Positions 8,134 to 15,304 of a stretch of 32,945 nucleotides of DNA are shown here, in pieces (the first letter of the stretch is position 1; each line of letters opens with the position of its first letter). Under the pieces are notes generated by a model. The model saw only the letters and a program-made list of their open reading frames with translations, did no database searches and was not told where the DNA came from. The stretch is from an uncultured Dorea sp. (lineage in GTDB: Bacteria; Bacillota; Clostridia; Lachnospirales; Lachnospiraceae). The DNA lies in assembly GCA_947645355.1 (NCBI GenBank), contig CANSCI010000022.1, forward strand, positions 1 to 32,945, read 5' to 3'. The translations under genes were made by a program, and so were the position numbers.

Positions 8134-8194
8134 GGGAAGGATTGAGAGGTTTTGGGCATCATAAATCATGGGGAAGATCTATAGCAAGGAGGGA

Positions 8195-8779
8195 ATGATG
8201 CCGGAAAAGCAGGCGGACAGATGGAAAAAATGGATGACGGCAGGACTGTTGATTTTATGCCTGGCAATTACGGCGGTTCTGTTTAAGGCTTACCTTGACG
8301 GGAAATTTGATTCTGTTGAGACGCTGCAGCAATACATTGACGGCTTTGGGATGATGGCTCCTCTGGTTCTGGTGGTTATTCAGGCGGCTCAGGTAGTTTT
8401 GCCGGTGCTGCCCGGTTTTTTTGGCTGTATTGTGGGGGCGGTCCTGTTTGGATGGCTGGGAGGTTTTTTGTGCAATTATATTGGGATTTCGGCGGGTTCA
8501 ATGATTGCTTTCCTGCTTGCAAGAAAATACGGAAGAGAGCTTGTCAGTAAACTATTTCCCGGGAAGAAATATGAGAAATGGTCGAGATGGATGGCTGAGA
8601 GCAAGTCTTACACGGCGGTATTGTTCCTCGGCATGGTGCTGCCGCTGTTTCCGGATGATTTCTTTTGCTATTTTACTGGCCTTACGAAGATGAGCACTCG
8701 CAAATTTGCCGCGATTATTGTGCTTGGAAAGCCGTGGTGTATTTTGGTCTACAGTATCTTATTTTCGGCGGCATTCTGA
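8195..8779 (+). CDS. VTT-domain (TVP38/TMEM64/DedA-like) membrane protein
   Basis: A polytopic membrane protein of about 194 residues with the VTT/SNARE-associated core. The glycine-rich segment VLPVLPGFFGCIVGAVLFGWLGG is followed by NYIGISAGSMIAFLLARKYG and LPLFPDDFFCYFTGLTKMS. Family members move or scramble lipids across membranes. The longer reading from 8168 is rejected: AGGAGGG at 8187-8193 sits just before ATG 8195/8198 and would lie inside the longer form. It is the first gene of a set with pssA and psd, which fits a role in handling phosphatidylethanolamine or a related lipid. That functional link is inference. The exact substrate is unknown. Confidence 0.85.
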   Translation: MMPEKQADRWKKWMTAGLLILCLAITAVLFKAYLDGKFDSVETLQQYIDGFGMMAPLVLVVIQAAQVVLPVLPGFFGCIVGAVLFGWLGGFLCNYIGISAGSMIAFLLARKYGRELVSKLFPGKKYEKWSRWMAESKSYTAVLFLGMVLPLFPDDFFCYFTGLTKMSTRKFAAIIVLGKPWCILVYSILFSAAF

Positions 8780-8870
8780 TAAAATGGGCGGATATACAGA
8801 GGTGTCCGGAAGGTTCTGTGCTTTTGGAGAACTAACCGGGCGCTGAATGAGAGCAAGGTGGAGAAAAGAG

Positions 8871-9515
8871 ATGGGAGAAAAGAAGAGATTGTGCGGCTAC
8901 TATAACTATACGGTCGTGTTGACTTATATGGGGATGCTGGCCGGCTTTACCGGAATCATATTTGTGGTGGAGGGGCAGCTTCGCACTGCCATGATCTGTC
9001 TTATGACGGCGGGGATCTGTGATATGTTTGACGGGACAGTCGCTGCCACAAAGAAGAGGGATGAAATGGAGAAACGTTTTGGCGTGCAGATAGATTCTCT
9101 GAGTGATCTGATTTGTTTCGGTGTGTTTCCGGCGCTGTTTACTTATCAGATCGGCCATAAAAGCTATCTGGCATTTTTGGCCGCATGCTTTTATGTGTTA
9201 TGTGCGCTGATTCGGCTTGCGTATTTTAATGTCATGGAAGAGGAGCGTCAGCAGGCCGAGGGAGGAAAAAGGAAATATTATATGGGTCTTCCGGTAACGT
9301 CAATCGCATTGATCCTGCCTGCGTTTTTTGTAGCGGGAAACCGTCTTGCACTGGATGAGGGAATCTTGTTTGCAGTTTTGTTGATTATTGTTGCGGTTGC
9401 CTTTATCTCTCCGGTCAGGATTAAGAAGCCTTATCTTGCCGGTAAGATTGGGATTGTATTTGCCGGAGCAGTAGAATTAATTGTTCTTTTGATGGGGATG
9501 GGACTAGAAGTATGA
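8871..9515 (+). CDS. pssA: CDP-diacylglycerol-serine O-phosphatidyltransferase
   Basis: Makes phosphatidylserine from CDP-diacylglycerol and serine in the membrane. The CDP-alcohol phosphotransferase motif is visible as DMFDG, then GVQIDSLSD, giving the four aspartates and two glycines that bind the nucleotide and metals. The residue after the motif alanine, usually arginine (DGxxAR), is alanine here (DGTVAATKK). About six hydrophobic helices follow. I start at 8871 because AAGGTGGAG ends 7 bases upstream; an in-frame ATG at 8847 lacks a comparable site. The gene overlaps psd by 4 bases (ATGA), so synthesis and decarboxylation of phosphatidylserine are coupled. The product length (about 214) is normal for short clostridial PssA. 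Confidence 0.9.
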   Translation: MGEKKRLCGYYNYTVVLTYMGMLAGFTGIIFVVEGQLRTAMICLMTAGICDMFDGTVAATKKRDEMEKRFGVQIDSLSDLICFGVFPALFTYQIGHKSYLAFLAACFYVLCALIRLAYFNVMEEERQQAEGGKRKYYMGLPVTSIALILPAFFVAGNRLALDEGILFAVLLIIVAVAFISPVRIKKPYLAGKIGIVFAGAVELIVLLMGMGLEV

Positions 9516-10333
9516 AAAAAGAGACAGTGACAATTAGAATTTTGTACGGAACGATAATCGGGCGGGCAGTTTTGAAAATACTGACCCGGCCGTTTCTTTC
9601 GAGGTGCGTCGGTGCATTTTTAAACTCGGGTCTGTCCCGGTGGATGGTTCCCTTATTTATTAAAAAGCATCACATTGATATGGACGGGTATGAAAAGAAA
9701 AAATATATCTCCTTTAATGACTTTTTTACACGAAGAAGGCGTGCGGACTGCACAGATATTACACCAGATCATCTGATCAGCCCCTGTGATGGTTATCTGA
9801 GTGTTTATCCAGTGGATGAAAAGCAGACGTGGAGGATCAAACATGTAGAATACAATCTGGAGAAGCTGCTTGGAAGCCGCGAACTGGCAGATCACTTCTC
9901 CGGCGGAACCTGCATGATCTTTCGGCTGACACCTCAGAATTATCATCGGTACTGCTATGTGTGCAGCGGTGAGCGCGGCGTTTCAAAGGCTATCCGTGGG
10001 CGGCTTCACTGTGTACGCCCTGCTGCCTATACCTCCTGCCCGGTTTTTATGGAGAACAGCAGGGAGTATACTGAGATCCACACACAGCGGTTCGGGGATA
10101 TGATTCAGATGGAGATAGGGGCTCTGCTTGTAGGAAAGATTCATAATCATTACCGGAAAGGTAAGATCATCCATCAGGGGATGGAGAAAGGATACTTTGA
10201 ATTCGGCGGTTCTACGATCGTGGTGCTGGTGCAGGAAGGACGGGTCAATGTGAACCGGCAGATTATGCAGAATATGAAGCGAGGTGCGGAGACAAAAATT
10301 CGTCTGGGCGAGATGGTGGGGGAATTGCTTTGA
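9512..10333 (+). CDS. psd: Phosphatidylserine decarboxylase proenzyme
   Basis: Converts phosphatidylserine to phosphatidylethanolamine. The self-cleavage motif is FGGST with cleavage expected between Gly233 and Ser234. The serine becomes the pyruvoyl cofactor of a short alpha chain. The classic LGST of E. coli is GGST here, as in type-II-like bacterial enzymes. Other family blocks are FNDFFTR near residue 70, the SPCDG segment, and the catalytic histidine region FRLTPQNYHRYCY. The 273-residue length fits the soluble or peripheral form. It starts inside the end of pssA. No U-tract terminator follows. A long hairpin lies at 10443-10486 between this gene and the convergent isomerase gene. Confidence 0.93.
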   Translation: MKKETVTIRILYGTIIGRAVLKILTRPFLSRCVGAFLNSGLSRWMVPLFIKKHHIDMDGYEKKKYISFNDFFTRRRRADCTDITPDHLISPCDGYLSVYPVDEKQTWRIKHVEYNLEKLLGSRELADHFSGGTCMIFRLTPQNYHRYCYVCSGERGVSKAIRGRLHCVRPAAYTSCPVFMENSREYTEIHTQRFGDMIQMEIGALLVGKIHNHYRKGKIIHQGMEKGYFEFGGSTIVVLVQEGRVNVNRQIMQNMKRGAETKIRLGEMVGELL

Positions 10334-10442
10334 GGGGGGTGAGAGGATCATGCCAGAGCCGCAGAGTCAGAGGCCTTCGGGGAGGCTGCCATGCGGGATT
10401 GCTTCGACGTTAACGCCCCTTCAACTATTGCACGAATCTATA

Positions 10443-10486
10443 AGAGCCGCAGATACAAGTGGAGAGCCATTTGTATCTGCGGCTCT
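10443..10486. repeat. Perfect 16-bp inverted repeat between convergent genes
   Basis: AGAGCCGCAGATACAA (10443-10458) and its exact reverse complement (10471-10486) flank a 12-base loop. The hairpin lies between psd and the convergent isomerase gene, where a bidirectional terminator would be expected, but neither side has a T run. The loop and the region near 10354 repeat the AGAGCC theme. The 188-bp interval holds no gene I can support. Confidence 0.7.
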
Positions 10487-10521
10487 AACAGCTTCGGCAA
10501 GGATTTTTCGGGACGGCAGGA

Positions 10522-11304
10522 TTACTGTGACTCATAGGCTGCTTTGGCGCTGCGGATGAGTTTGTCGAAGTTGTCTGCCTGCCATGCGGCGCGTCCGGTG
10601 AAGAGGCCGTCGATGGAGGGCTGTATGATCAGTTCGTCGGCATTGCCGGGGTTTACGCTTCCGCCGTACAGGACAGGGATGTTCTTTGCAGCTTCGCCGA
10701 AGATCTCGGTCAGGCAGGTCTTGATTACTTTGTGCATGGTTTCTGCGTAGTCGGCGGAAGCCGGAGTTCCGTTTACACCGATGGACCATACGGGTTCGTA
10801 AGCAACCCAGATTTTAGGAAGCTGTGATACAGGAACGCCGTGGAAACCGATCTTCAACTGTGTGCGCAGCACTTCGGCGCTGATGCCGAACTCTTTTTCC
10901 TGTGCAGTTTCGCCGATACATAGTAAGGTGGTAAAGCCATGGTTTAAGGCTGCCTTAACCTTTTTATTTTCTTCTATATCTTTCTCACCGAAGACATGTC
11001 TTCTCTCAGAATGGCCGATCATGACGAGGTCGAGCCCCAGTTCTTTCAGCATGACGGGGGATATTTCCCCTGTGAATTGTCCTTCGTCTTCCCAGCACAT
11101 ATTCTGTGCGCCTAATTTCACATATTTGCGGTCAACCTTCTGGGCGGCGCTCTCCAGAGCAGTATAAGATGGGATGATAAATAATTCGATCTCGTCGCGG
11201 CTGATGTTTTTTGTGTTTTCTACAAGAGCATTCAGATAATCCACAGTATCTTTTATGGTCTTATACATTTTCAGGTTGCTTCCAAAATATAACTTTTTGT
11301 TCAT
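10522..11304 (-). CDS. Triosephosphate isomerase paralogue with divergent loop 6
   Basis: A TIM-barrel isomerase of 260 residues. Catalytic residues are in place: Asn10 and Lys12 (SNLKM), His98 (GHSERR) and Glu170 (AYEPVW), with the phosphate-binding LYGGSV near the end. Two regions are unusual. The usual NWKM is NLKM, and the mobile loop 6, normally PVWAIGTGKTA, reads PVWSIGVNGTPA. Such loops occur in TIM-like enzymes of sugar operons, for example L-erythrulose-1-phosphate isomerases. Reaction could be dihydroxyacetone phosphate to glyceraldehyde-3-phosphate, or isomerisation of a phosphorylated tetrulose. It is divergent from the four-carbon acid-sugar genes, whose predicted product is dihydroxyacetone phosphate. 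GGAGGAG lies just upstream of the ATG, and the promoter is at 11361-11389. Not the glycolytic-operon copy by context. Confidence 0.85.
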   Translation of the reverse strand: MNKKLYFGSNLKMYKTIKDTVDYLNALVENTKNISRDEIELFIIPSYTALESAAQKVDRKYVKLGAQNMCWEDEGQFTGEISPVMLKELGLDLVMIGHSERRHVFGEKDIEENKKVKAALNHGFTTLLCIGETAQEKEFGISAEVLRTQLKIGFHGVPVSQLPKIWVAYEPVWSIGVNGTPASADYAETMHKVIKTCLTEIFGEAAKNIPVLYGGSVNPGNADELIIQPSIDGLFTGRAAWQADNFDKLIRSAKAAYESQ

Positions 11305-11360
11305 GTTCTCCTCCTTAGCGCTGCGGGGGCAAATTATTTTCCTCCGGTATTTTTGATATT

Positions 11361-11389
11361 ATTATACCTTGGATCTATTTAAAACGCAA
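11361..11389 (-). promoter_or_regulatory. Promoter of the isomerase gene
   Basis: On the minus strand, TTGCGT (11389-11384) and a perfect TATAAT (11366-11361) are separated by 17 bp. The predicted start lies near 11354, about 50 bases before the start codon. It points away from the pdxA2-type operon. Confidence 0.75.
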
Positions 11390-11414
11390 CTTAAAAGTGA
11401 TAAAAAAATAACAA

Positions 11415-11598
11415 AACGAAAAAACGAAAGTAAACGAAGAAAATGTTTGTAAAATTGATGTAATATGCACAAAAACTAGTGACTGCAAATATATAAATGT
11501 ACTGAAATTACAAAATAGTATTGAAAAAGAAAGAAAAACATAATAGAATAGTATCAACGAAGAAAGTAAAACGAAATAATAAACGAAAACAAAACGAA
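11415..11598. repeat. Seven AACGAA repeats in the A-rich leader of the acid-sugar operon
   Basis: AACGAA occurs at 11415, 11423, 11433, 11556, 11570, 11582 and 11593, in two clusters. The second cluster lies directly before the pdxA2-type start codon at 11611. The interval is very A-rich, with almost no ability to fold. An in-frame TTG at 11521 would translate the second cluster into a lysine/arginine-rich tail, but the conserved protein begins at 11611. Function unknown: a regulator-binding array or an unstructured translational enhancer are both possible. Confidence 0.55.
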
Positions 11599-11610
11599 AG
11601 GAACAGAAAC

Positions 11611-12627
11611 ATGAGCGAGAAATTCAGACCAGTAACAGCAATTACAATGGGAGACCCGGCAGGGATTGGGCCGGAGATTGTAGTAGGGACGATGCTGTCA
11701 GAGGAGATCCATGAATGCTGCAGGCCATTTGTGATCGGGAGTCAGCAGATTATGGAGAGGGCAGCAAGGGTATTGGGGAAGGAACTGAAATATCATCAGA
11801 TTACAGACCCGTCCGAAGCGAAGTACGAATTCGGAACCATCGATATCCTGGAGACCGGAGATTACGATACGGATTCGATTGAATGGGGGAAGGAGCAGAA
11901 GCTTGCGGGGCAGATGGCCGTCGATTGGATCATGAAATCTATTGAGCTTGGCATGGCAAAGAAAATAGATGCTGTATCCACATCACCGATCCATAAAGGA
12001 GCAATCAAGCTGGTTGGCGTCAAGGAACCGGGACATACAGAGATCTATCAAAACGCAACGAATTCTCCGTATGCGCTTACCATGTTCTCCTGCCATAAGC
12101 TCCGCGTGTTTTTTGTAAGCCGGCATATGTCTCTTGTAGATGCCTGCCATTATGCCACAAAGGATGTAATCCTTGAAAATGTAGTGAATATTGATAAGGA
12201 GCTTCGCAAAGTAGGAATCGAAAATCCACTGATTGCAGTTGCGGGGCTGAATCCGCACAACGGGGACAACGGACTTTTTGGTACAGAGGAGCTTACAGAT
12301 ATCGGGCCGGCTGTAGAAGCGGCGAAGGAAAAAGGGATCAATGCAGTGGGGCCGTGTCCGGCAGATTCTGTGTTCAACATCGGAAAATCTGGAAAATTTG
12401 ACGCGATCCTTTCTCTGTATCATGACCAGGGACATATTGCATGCAAGACGCTTGACTTTGAGAAATCGGTGACTTTAACCTTCGGGCTGCCGTTTATCAG
12501 AAGTTCGGTGGACCATGGAACAGCATTTGACATTGCAGGCAAAGGGATCGCAGGCTGTGTAAGCCTGATCGAGTCCACGAAGGTTGTTGCAGAGTATGCT
12601 TCAAAACAGCATGAAAGAGAAATGTAA
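11611..12627 (+). CDS. PdxA2-type 4-phosphoerythronate/4-phosphothreonate dehydrogenase
   Basis: A 338-residue member of the PdxA family. The three metal-binding histidines are His172 (SRHMSL), His216 (NPHNGDNG) and His271 (YHDQG), and the N-terminus has the family's ITMGDPAGIGPEI. Several blocks deviate from true vitamin-B6 PdxA: SPIHKGAI instead of APINKEA, NPHNGD instead of NPHAGE, HDQGHIACK instead of HDQGLPVLK. Together with the DUF1537 kinase next door, this points to the PdxA2 branch. That branch oxidises 4-phospho-D-threonate or 4-phospho-D-erythronate, and the product loses CO2 to give dihydroxyacetone phosphate. I use ATG 11611, preceded by AAAGGA, rather than upstream TTG 11521. 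It is the first gene of an operon with kinase and permease. Confidence 0.88.
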   Translation: MSEKFRPVTAITMGDPAGIGPEIVVGTMLSEEIHECCRPFVIGSQQIMERAARVLGKELKYHQITDPSEAKYEFGTIDILETGDYDTDSIEWGKEQKLAGQMAVDWIMKSIELGMAKKIDAVSTSPIHKGAIKLVGVKEPGHTEIYQNATNSPYALTMFSCHKLRVFFVSRHMSLVDACHYATKDVILENVVNIDKELRKVGIENPLIAVAGLNPHNGDNGLFGTEELTDIGPAVEAAKEKGINAVGPCPADSVFNIGKSGKFDAILSLYHDQGHIACKTLDFEKSVTLTFGLPFIRSSVDHGTAFDIAGKGIAGCVSLIESTKVVAEYASKQHEREM

Positions 12628-12657
12628 GAACAAGAAGCATAAGAACAAGAAAGAAGC

Positions 12658-12721
12658 AGACCAACATAGGAAAGAATCAATATAGAAAAGCATCAGTATA
12701 GAAAAGGATGAATATAGAAAG
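12658..12721 (+). repeat. Tandem 16-bp A-rich repeats between dehydrogenase and kinase genes
   Basis: Three consecutive 16-bp units end in ATAGAAAA/G: 12674-12689, 12690-12705 and 12706-12721. A fourth, more diverged unit lies at 12658-12673. They fill most of the 106-bp intergenic gap and run up to the kinase ribosome-binding site. The strand is almost pure purine and would be unstructured in RNA. Confidence 0.65.
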
Positions 12722-12733
12722 TGAGGGAGAGAC

Positions 12734-14077
12734 ATGCCGCTTATAGGAACTGTAGCAGATGACCTTACCGGCGCTACAACGACCGGTGTACTGCTGGCAA
12801 GGAGCAAAGCCAGAACAGCCGTATTCTTCAATGTGGAGGCTGTATCAAATGCGGAGGCTGTGGAGGAACTGGATGTGATTATTATCAGCAGCAACAGCCG
12901 CCCGCTTCCGGCTAACGAGGCATATGACAAGGTGAAGGACGCTGTCATTGCCCTGAAGAACATGGGTGTAAAATATTATCAGAAGCGTACGGATACAACC
13001 ATGCGCGGCGGAATCGGCGTGGAGATCGACGCTATGCTCGACCAGCTCAGTGATGAGACCGTTGCAGTGGTGGTTCCGGCCATGCCCCAGTCCAGAAGGA
13101 TTCTGGTAGGCGGATATTCCATTATAGATGGTGTGGCACTGGTCAATACGCCGGTAGCTCAGGATGTAAGGACACCTGTGAAGGAAAATTACATCCCAAG
13201 GCTTTTAGCTGGGCAGACGAGAAGGAAGGTAGGACTGGTAGCGCTTGATAAAGTCCTCGCGGGGGATGAAGTGATTAAGGAGGCTCTAAAGCAGCAGAGG
13301 GAAGCAGGCTGCCAGGTGATTGTTGTAGATGCTGTTACGCTGGAAGATGTTGAAAATATTGCCCAGGCATGTATTGCCCTGAGCTGGGATGTAGTTACCG
13401 TGGATCCGGGTCCGTTTACTGCCAAGATGGCTTACCATAGAAGCCTGATCGGTGTTGAAGAGCCGAATCTTCCCCCGGAGGCAGATGAGGCCGGCAAAAC
13501 GGTTCTGATTGCAGCCGGAAGTGCAACTCCGGTGACAAAGAAGCAGATGGAGATCCTCTGCCAGGATTCCAGGCATGTGCGCATCAGTGTAGATCCGGTT
13601 TCTCTGATCGAGGGCGGGGAAAAGGCTCTGGAAGAAGTGGATCAGGCGGTACATAAAGCAATGGATTATTTGGAGTCCGGCAGCCGGCCGAGGGCTATTC
13701 TGTTTGAGACGGCGCTTCACGGGGAACTTCTGAATCTGAGTGAAGAGGATAATAAGAGGCATTATGCACACGGCATGAGTGCGGACAGGATCAATGCGGG
13801 GCTTGGAATGATCATTTCCCAGGTGCTTGAGCAGACAGGAAGAGAAAGGATCGCAGGTCTGTATACTACAGGCGGGGATACCATGGTAAATGTGTGCCGT
13901 CAGCTGGGGGTAGAATGTATTGAGGTGCTTGACTATGTAATTCCGCAGACAGATATCGGCCGTCTGGTAGGAAGCTATGACGGGCTTCCAGTAGTAGGCA
14001 AAGGCGGGCTCACCGGCAATGACCATACCGCCTGCGACATTGTTGACCGCCTGTTCCGGGAGGCGGCAAGACAATAA
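12734..14077 (+). CDS. Four-carbon acid sugar kinase (DUF1537 family)
   Basis: Phosphorylates a tetronate such as D-threonate or D-erythronate at O4 using ATP. The N-terminal substrate domain begins with the family's ADDLTGATTTG. The C-terminal nucleotide domain has TGGDTMVNVCRQLG and the glycine-rich VGKGGLTGND near the end. At 447 residues it is normal for the family. GAGGGAGA precedes the ATG. With the PdxA2-type dehydrogenase upstream and the KdgT-type permease downstream it forms a complete predicted pathway for a four-carbon acid sugar. DUF1537 was assigned as an acid-sugar kinase family in published pathway work. The D-threonate versus D-erythronate choice cannot be made from sequence alone. 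Confidence 0.88.
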   Translation: MPLIGTVADDLTGATTTGVLLARSKARTAVFFNVEAVSNAEAVEELDVIIISSNSRPLPANEAYDKVKDAVIALKNMGVKYYQKRTDTTMRGGIGVEIDAMLDQLSDETVAVVVPAMPQSRRILVGGYSIIDGVALVNTPVAQDVRTPVKENYIPRLLAGQTRRKVGLVALDKVLAGDEVIKEALKQQREAGCQVIVVDAVTLEDVENIAQACIALSWDVVTVDPGPFTAKMAYHRSLIGVEEPNLPPEADEAGKTVLIAAGSATPVTKKQMEILCQDSRHVRISVDPVSLIEGGEKALEEVDQAVHKAMDYLESGSRPRAILFETALHGELLNLSEEDNKRHYAHGMSADRINAGLGMIISQVLEQTGRERIAGLYTTGGDTMVNVCRQLGVECIEVLDYVIPQTDIGRLVGSYDGLPVVGKGGLTGNDHTACDIVDRLFREAARQ

Positions 14078-14153
14078 TAGCCGTAGTACTAAGGTAGATC
14101 AGACACAATTATGGTTCTGAATGACACATAAAAAACTATAAGGAGAGAGAATA

Positions 14154-15182
14154 ATGAGCGAAGAAAAGAAAGTATCAACAGACGGACGCAGGGATATGGA
14201 TATCCTTAACAAAATGAAAAACCTCCCGGGAGGGCTGGTTATTATCCCGCTGGTAATTGCGGTTGTGCTTGCCACATTTGTGCTGCAGGTCTTCCAGATC
14301 GGGGGATACGTAACTGCATTGTTTTATGAAGGGAATTCCTGTATGATGGGCTTTTTCCTGATCGTGTGCGGTTCTATGATTGATATTAAGCAGGTGGGAA
14401 TGCCTCTGTACAAAGGTGTTGTTATGACCGGATCAAAGTTCCTTCTTGGCGTGATCCTCGGTCTTATCGTCGGGAAGATCTGCGGACCGGCAGGATTCCT
14501 CGGGATCGCACCGTTCGTACTGATCGCGGCAATTACAAACTCTAACGGTTCTCTGTACATTTCCCTGTCATCGCAGTTTGGAAATGCAACGGATACGGGA
14601 GCAATCTCGATTCTGTCCTTGAACGACGGACCATTCTTTACACTGGTTGCACTTGGAGCTACAGGACTTGCAAATATTCCGATCATGTCTCTGGTTGCAG
14701 TATTGGTGCCGTTATTGATTGGATTTATCTGGGGGAATCTTGATAAAGGCTTCCGTGATGCATGTAAGAATGCACAGCCTATCGTAACATTTTTTATGAC
14801 GATCTCTATCGGGGCGAAGACAGACGTTAAGACGATCCTGACGGCAGGGGCTTCCGGAATCGTGCTTGGATTAATCTCGGCAGCAACGGCAGTTCTGTTC
14901 TTCTTTATCATCAATCTTCTTCTCCCGAAGAAGGAGAGAAATGCCATGGGAGCTGCCATCGGTACGACAGCGCTTAATTCGGCCATGACGCCGGCAGCAG
15001 TCGCTGAGGCTGACCCGACAATGGAGGAGTTTGTCCCGATGGCAACTGCACAGTGTGCGACCGCGTCTATTATTACATTGTTCCTGTGCCCGTTTATCAC
15101 GGCGGCATTTGATAAATATATGCAGAAGAAGCAGAAAGGGATCTACAGTCCTGAAGGCTGGGCACACAGCAAGGCTGCATAA
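14154..15182 (+). CDS. KdgT-family acid-sugar permease
   Basis: A 342-residue membrane protein with about ten hydrophobic helices and KdgT-family blocks: MKNLPGGLVIIPL at the start, ITNSNGSLYISL and GTTALNSAMTPAAVAEADP. The named family substrate is 2-keto-3-deoxygluconate. Because the gene closes an operon with a PdxA2-type dehydrogenase and a DUF1537 kinase, I infer that this copy imports a tetronate (D-threonate, D-erythronate or similar) by cation symport. AAGGAGAGAG precedes the ATG. A strong terminator hairpin follows at 15231-15266, defining the operon end. Confidence 0.88.
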   Translation: MSEEKKVSTDGRRDMDILNKMKNLPGGLVIIPLVIAVVLATFVLQVFQIGGYVTALFYEGNSCMMGFFLIVCGSMIDIKQVGMPLYKGVVMTGSKFLLGVILGLIVGKICGPAGFLGIAPFVLIAAITNSNGSLYISLSSQFGNATDTGAISILSLNDGPFFTLVALGATGLANIPIMSLVAVLVPLLIGFIWGNLDKGFRDACKNAQPIVTFFMTISIGAKTDVKTILTAGASGIVLGLISAATAVLFFFIINLLLPKKERNAMGAAIGTTALNSAMTPAAVAEADPTMEEFVPMATAQCATASIITLFLCPFITAAFDKYMQKKQKGIYSPEGWAHSKAA

Positions 15183-15230
15183 GGGATTGACCGAAGCAGG
15201 ATAAACCATATAGATGGTTCATTTATATAT

Positions 15231-15266
15231 AGTCCTTTTATACGTCAAAATATAAGAGGACTTTTC
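15231..15266 (+). terminator. Intrinsic terminator of the acid-sugar operon
   Basis: AGTCCTTTTATA (15231-15242) pairs with TATAAGAGGACT (15251-15262) across all 12 positions, with one wobble. An 8-base loop separates the arms and TTT follows. A smaller hairpin, AACCAT with ATGGTT, lies just before it at about 15203-15219. It separates the permease gene from the next, apparently unrelated gene. Confidence 0.75.
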
Positions 15267-15304
15267 CGAAAAATAAAAAATGTAAGCCGGGAGGATGAAA
15301 AATA

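Noticed and set aside
11521-11610. N-terminal lysine/arginine-rich extension of the PdxA2-type protein from TTG 11521
   Set aside because: The extension is translated repeat sequence. Family similarity begins right after ATG 11611, which has a usable ribosome-binding site.
13286-15100. Long leftward frames opposite the DUF1537 kinase and KdgT permease genes
   Set aside because: They mirror well-recognised coding genes and carry no motifs. They arise because the coding strand has few stop-complement codons.
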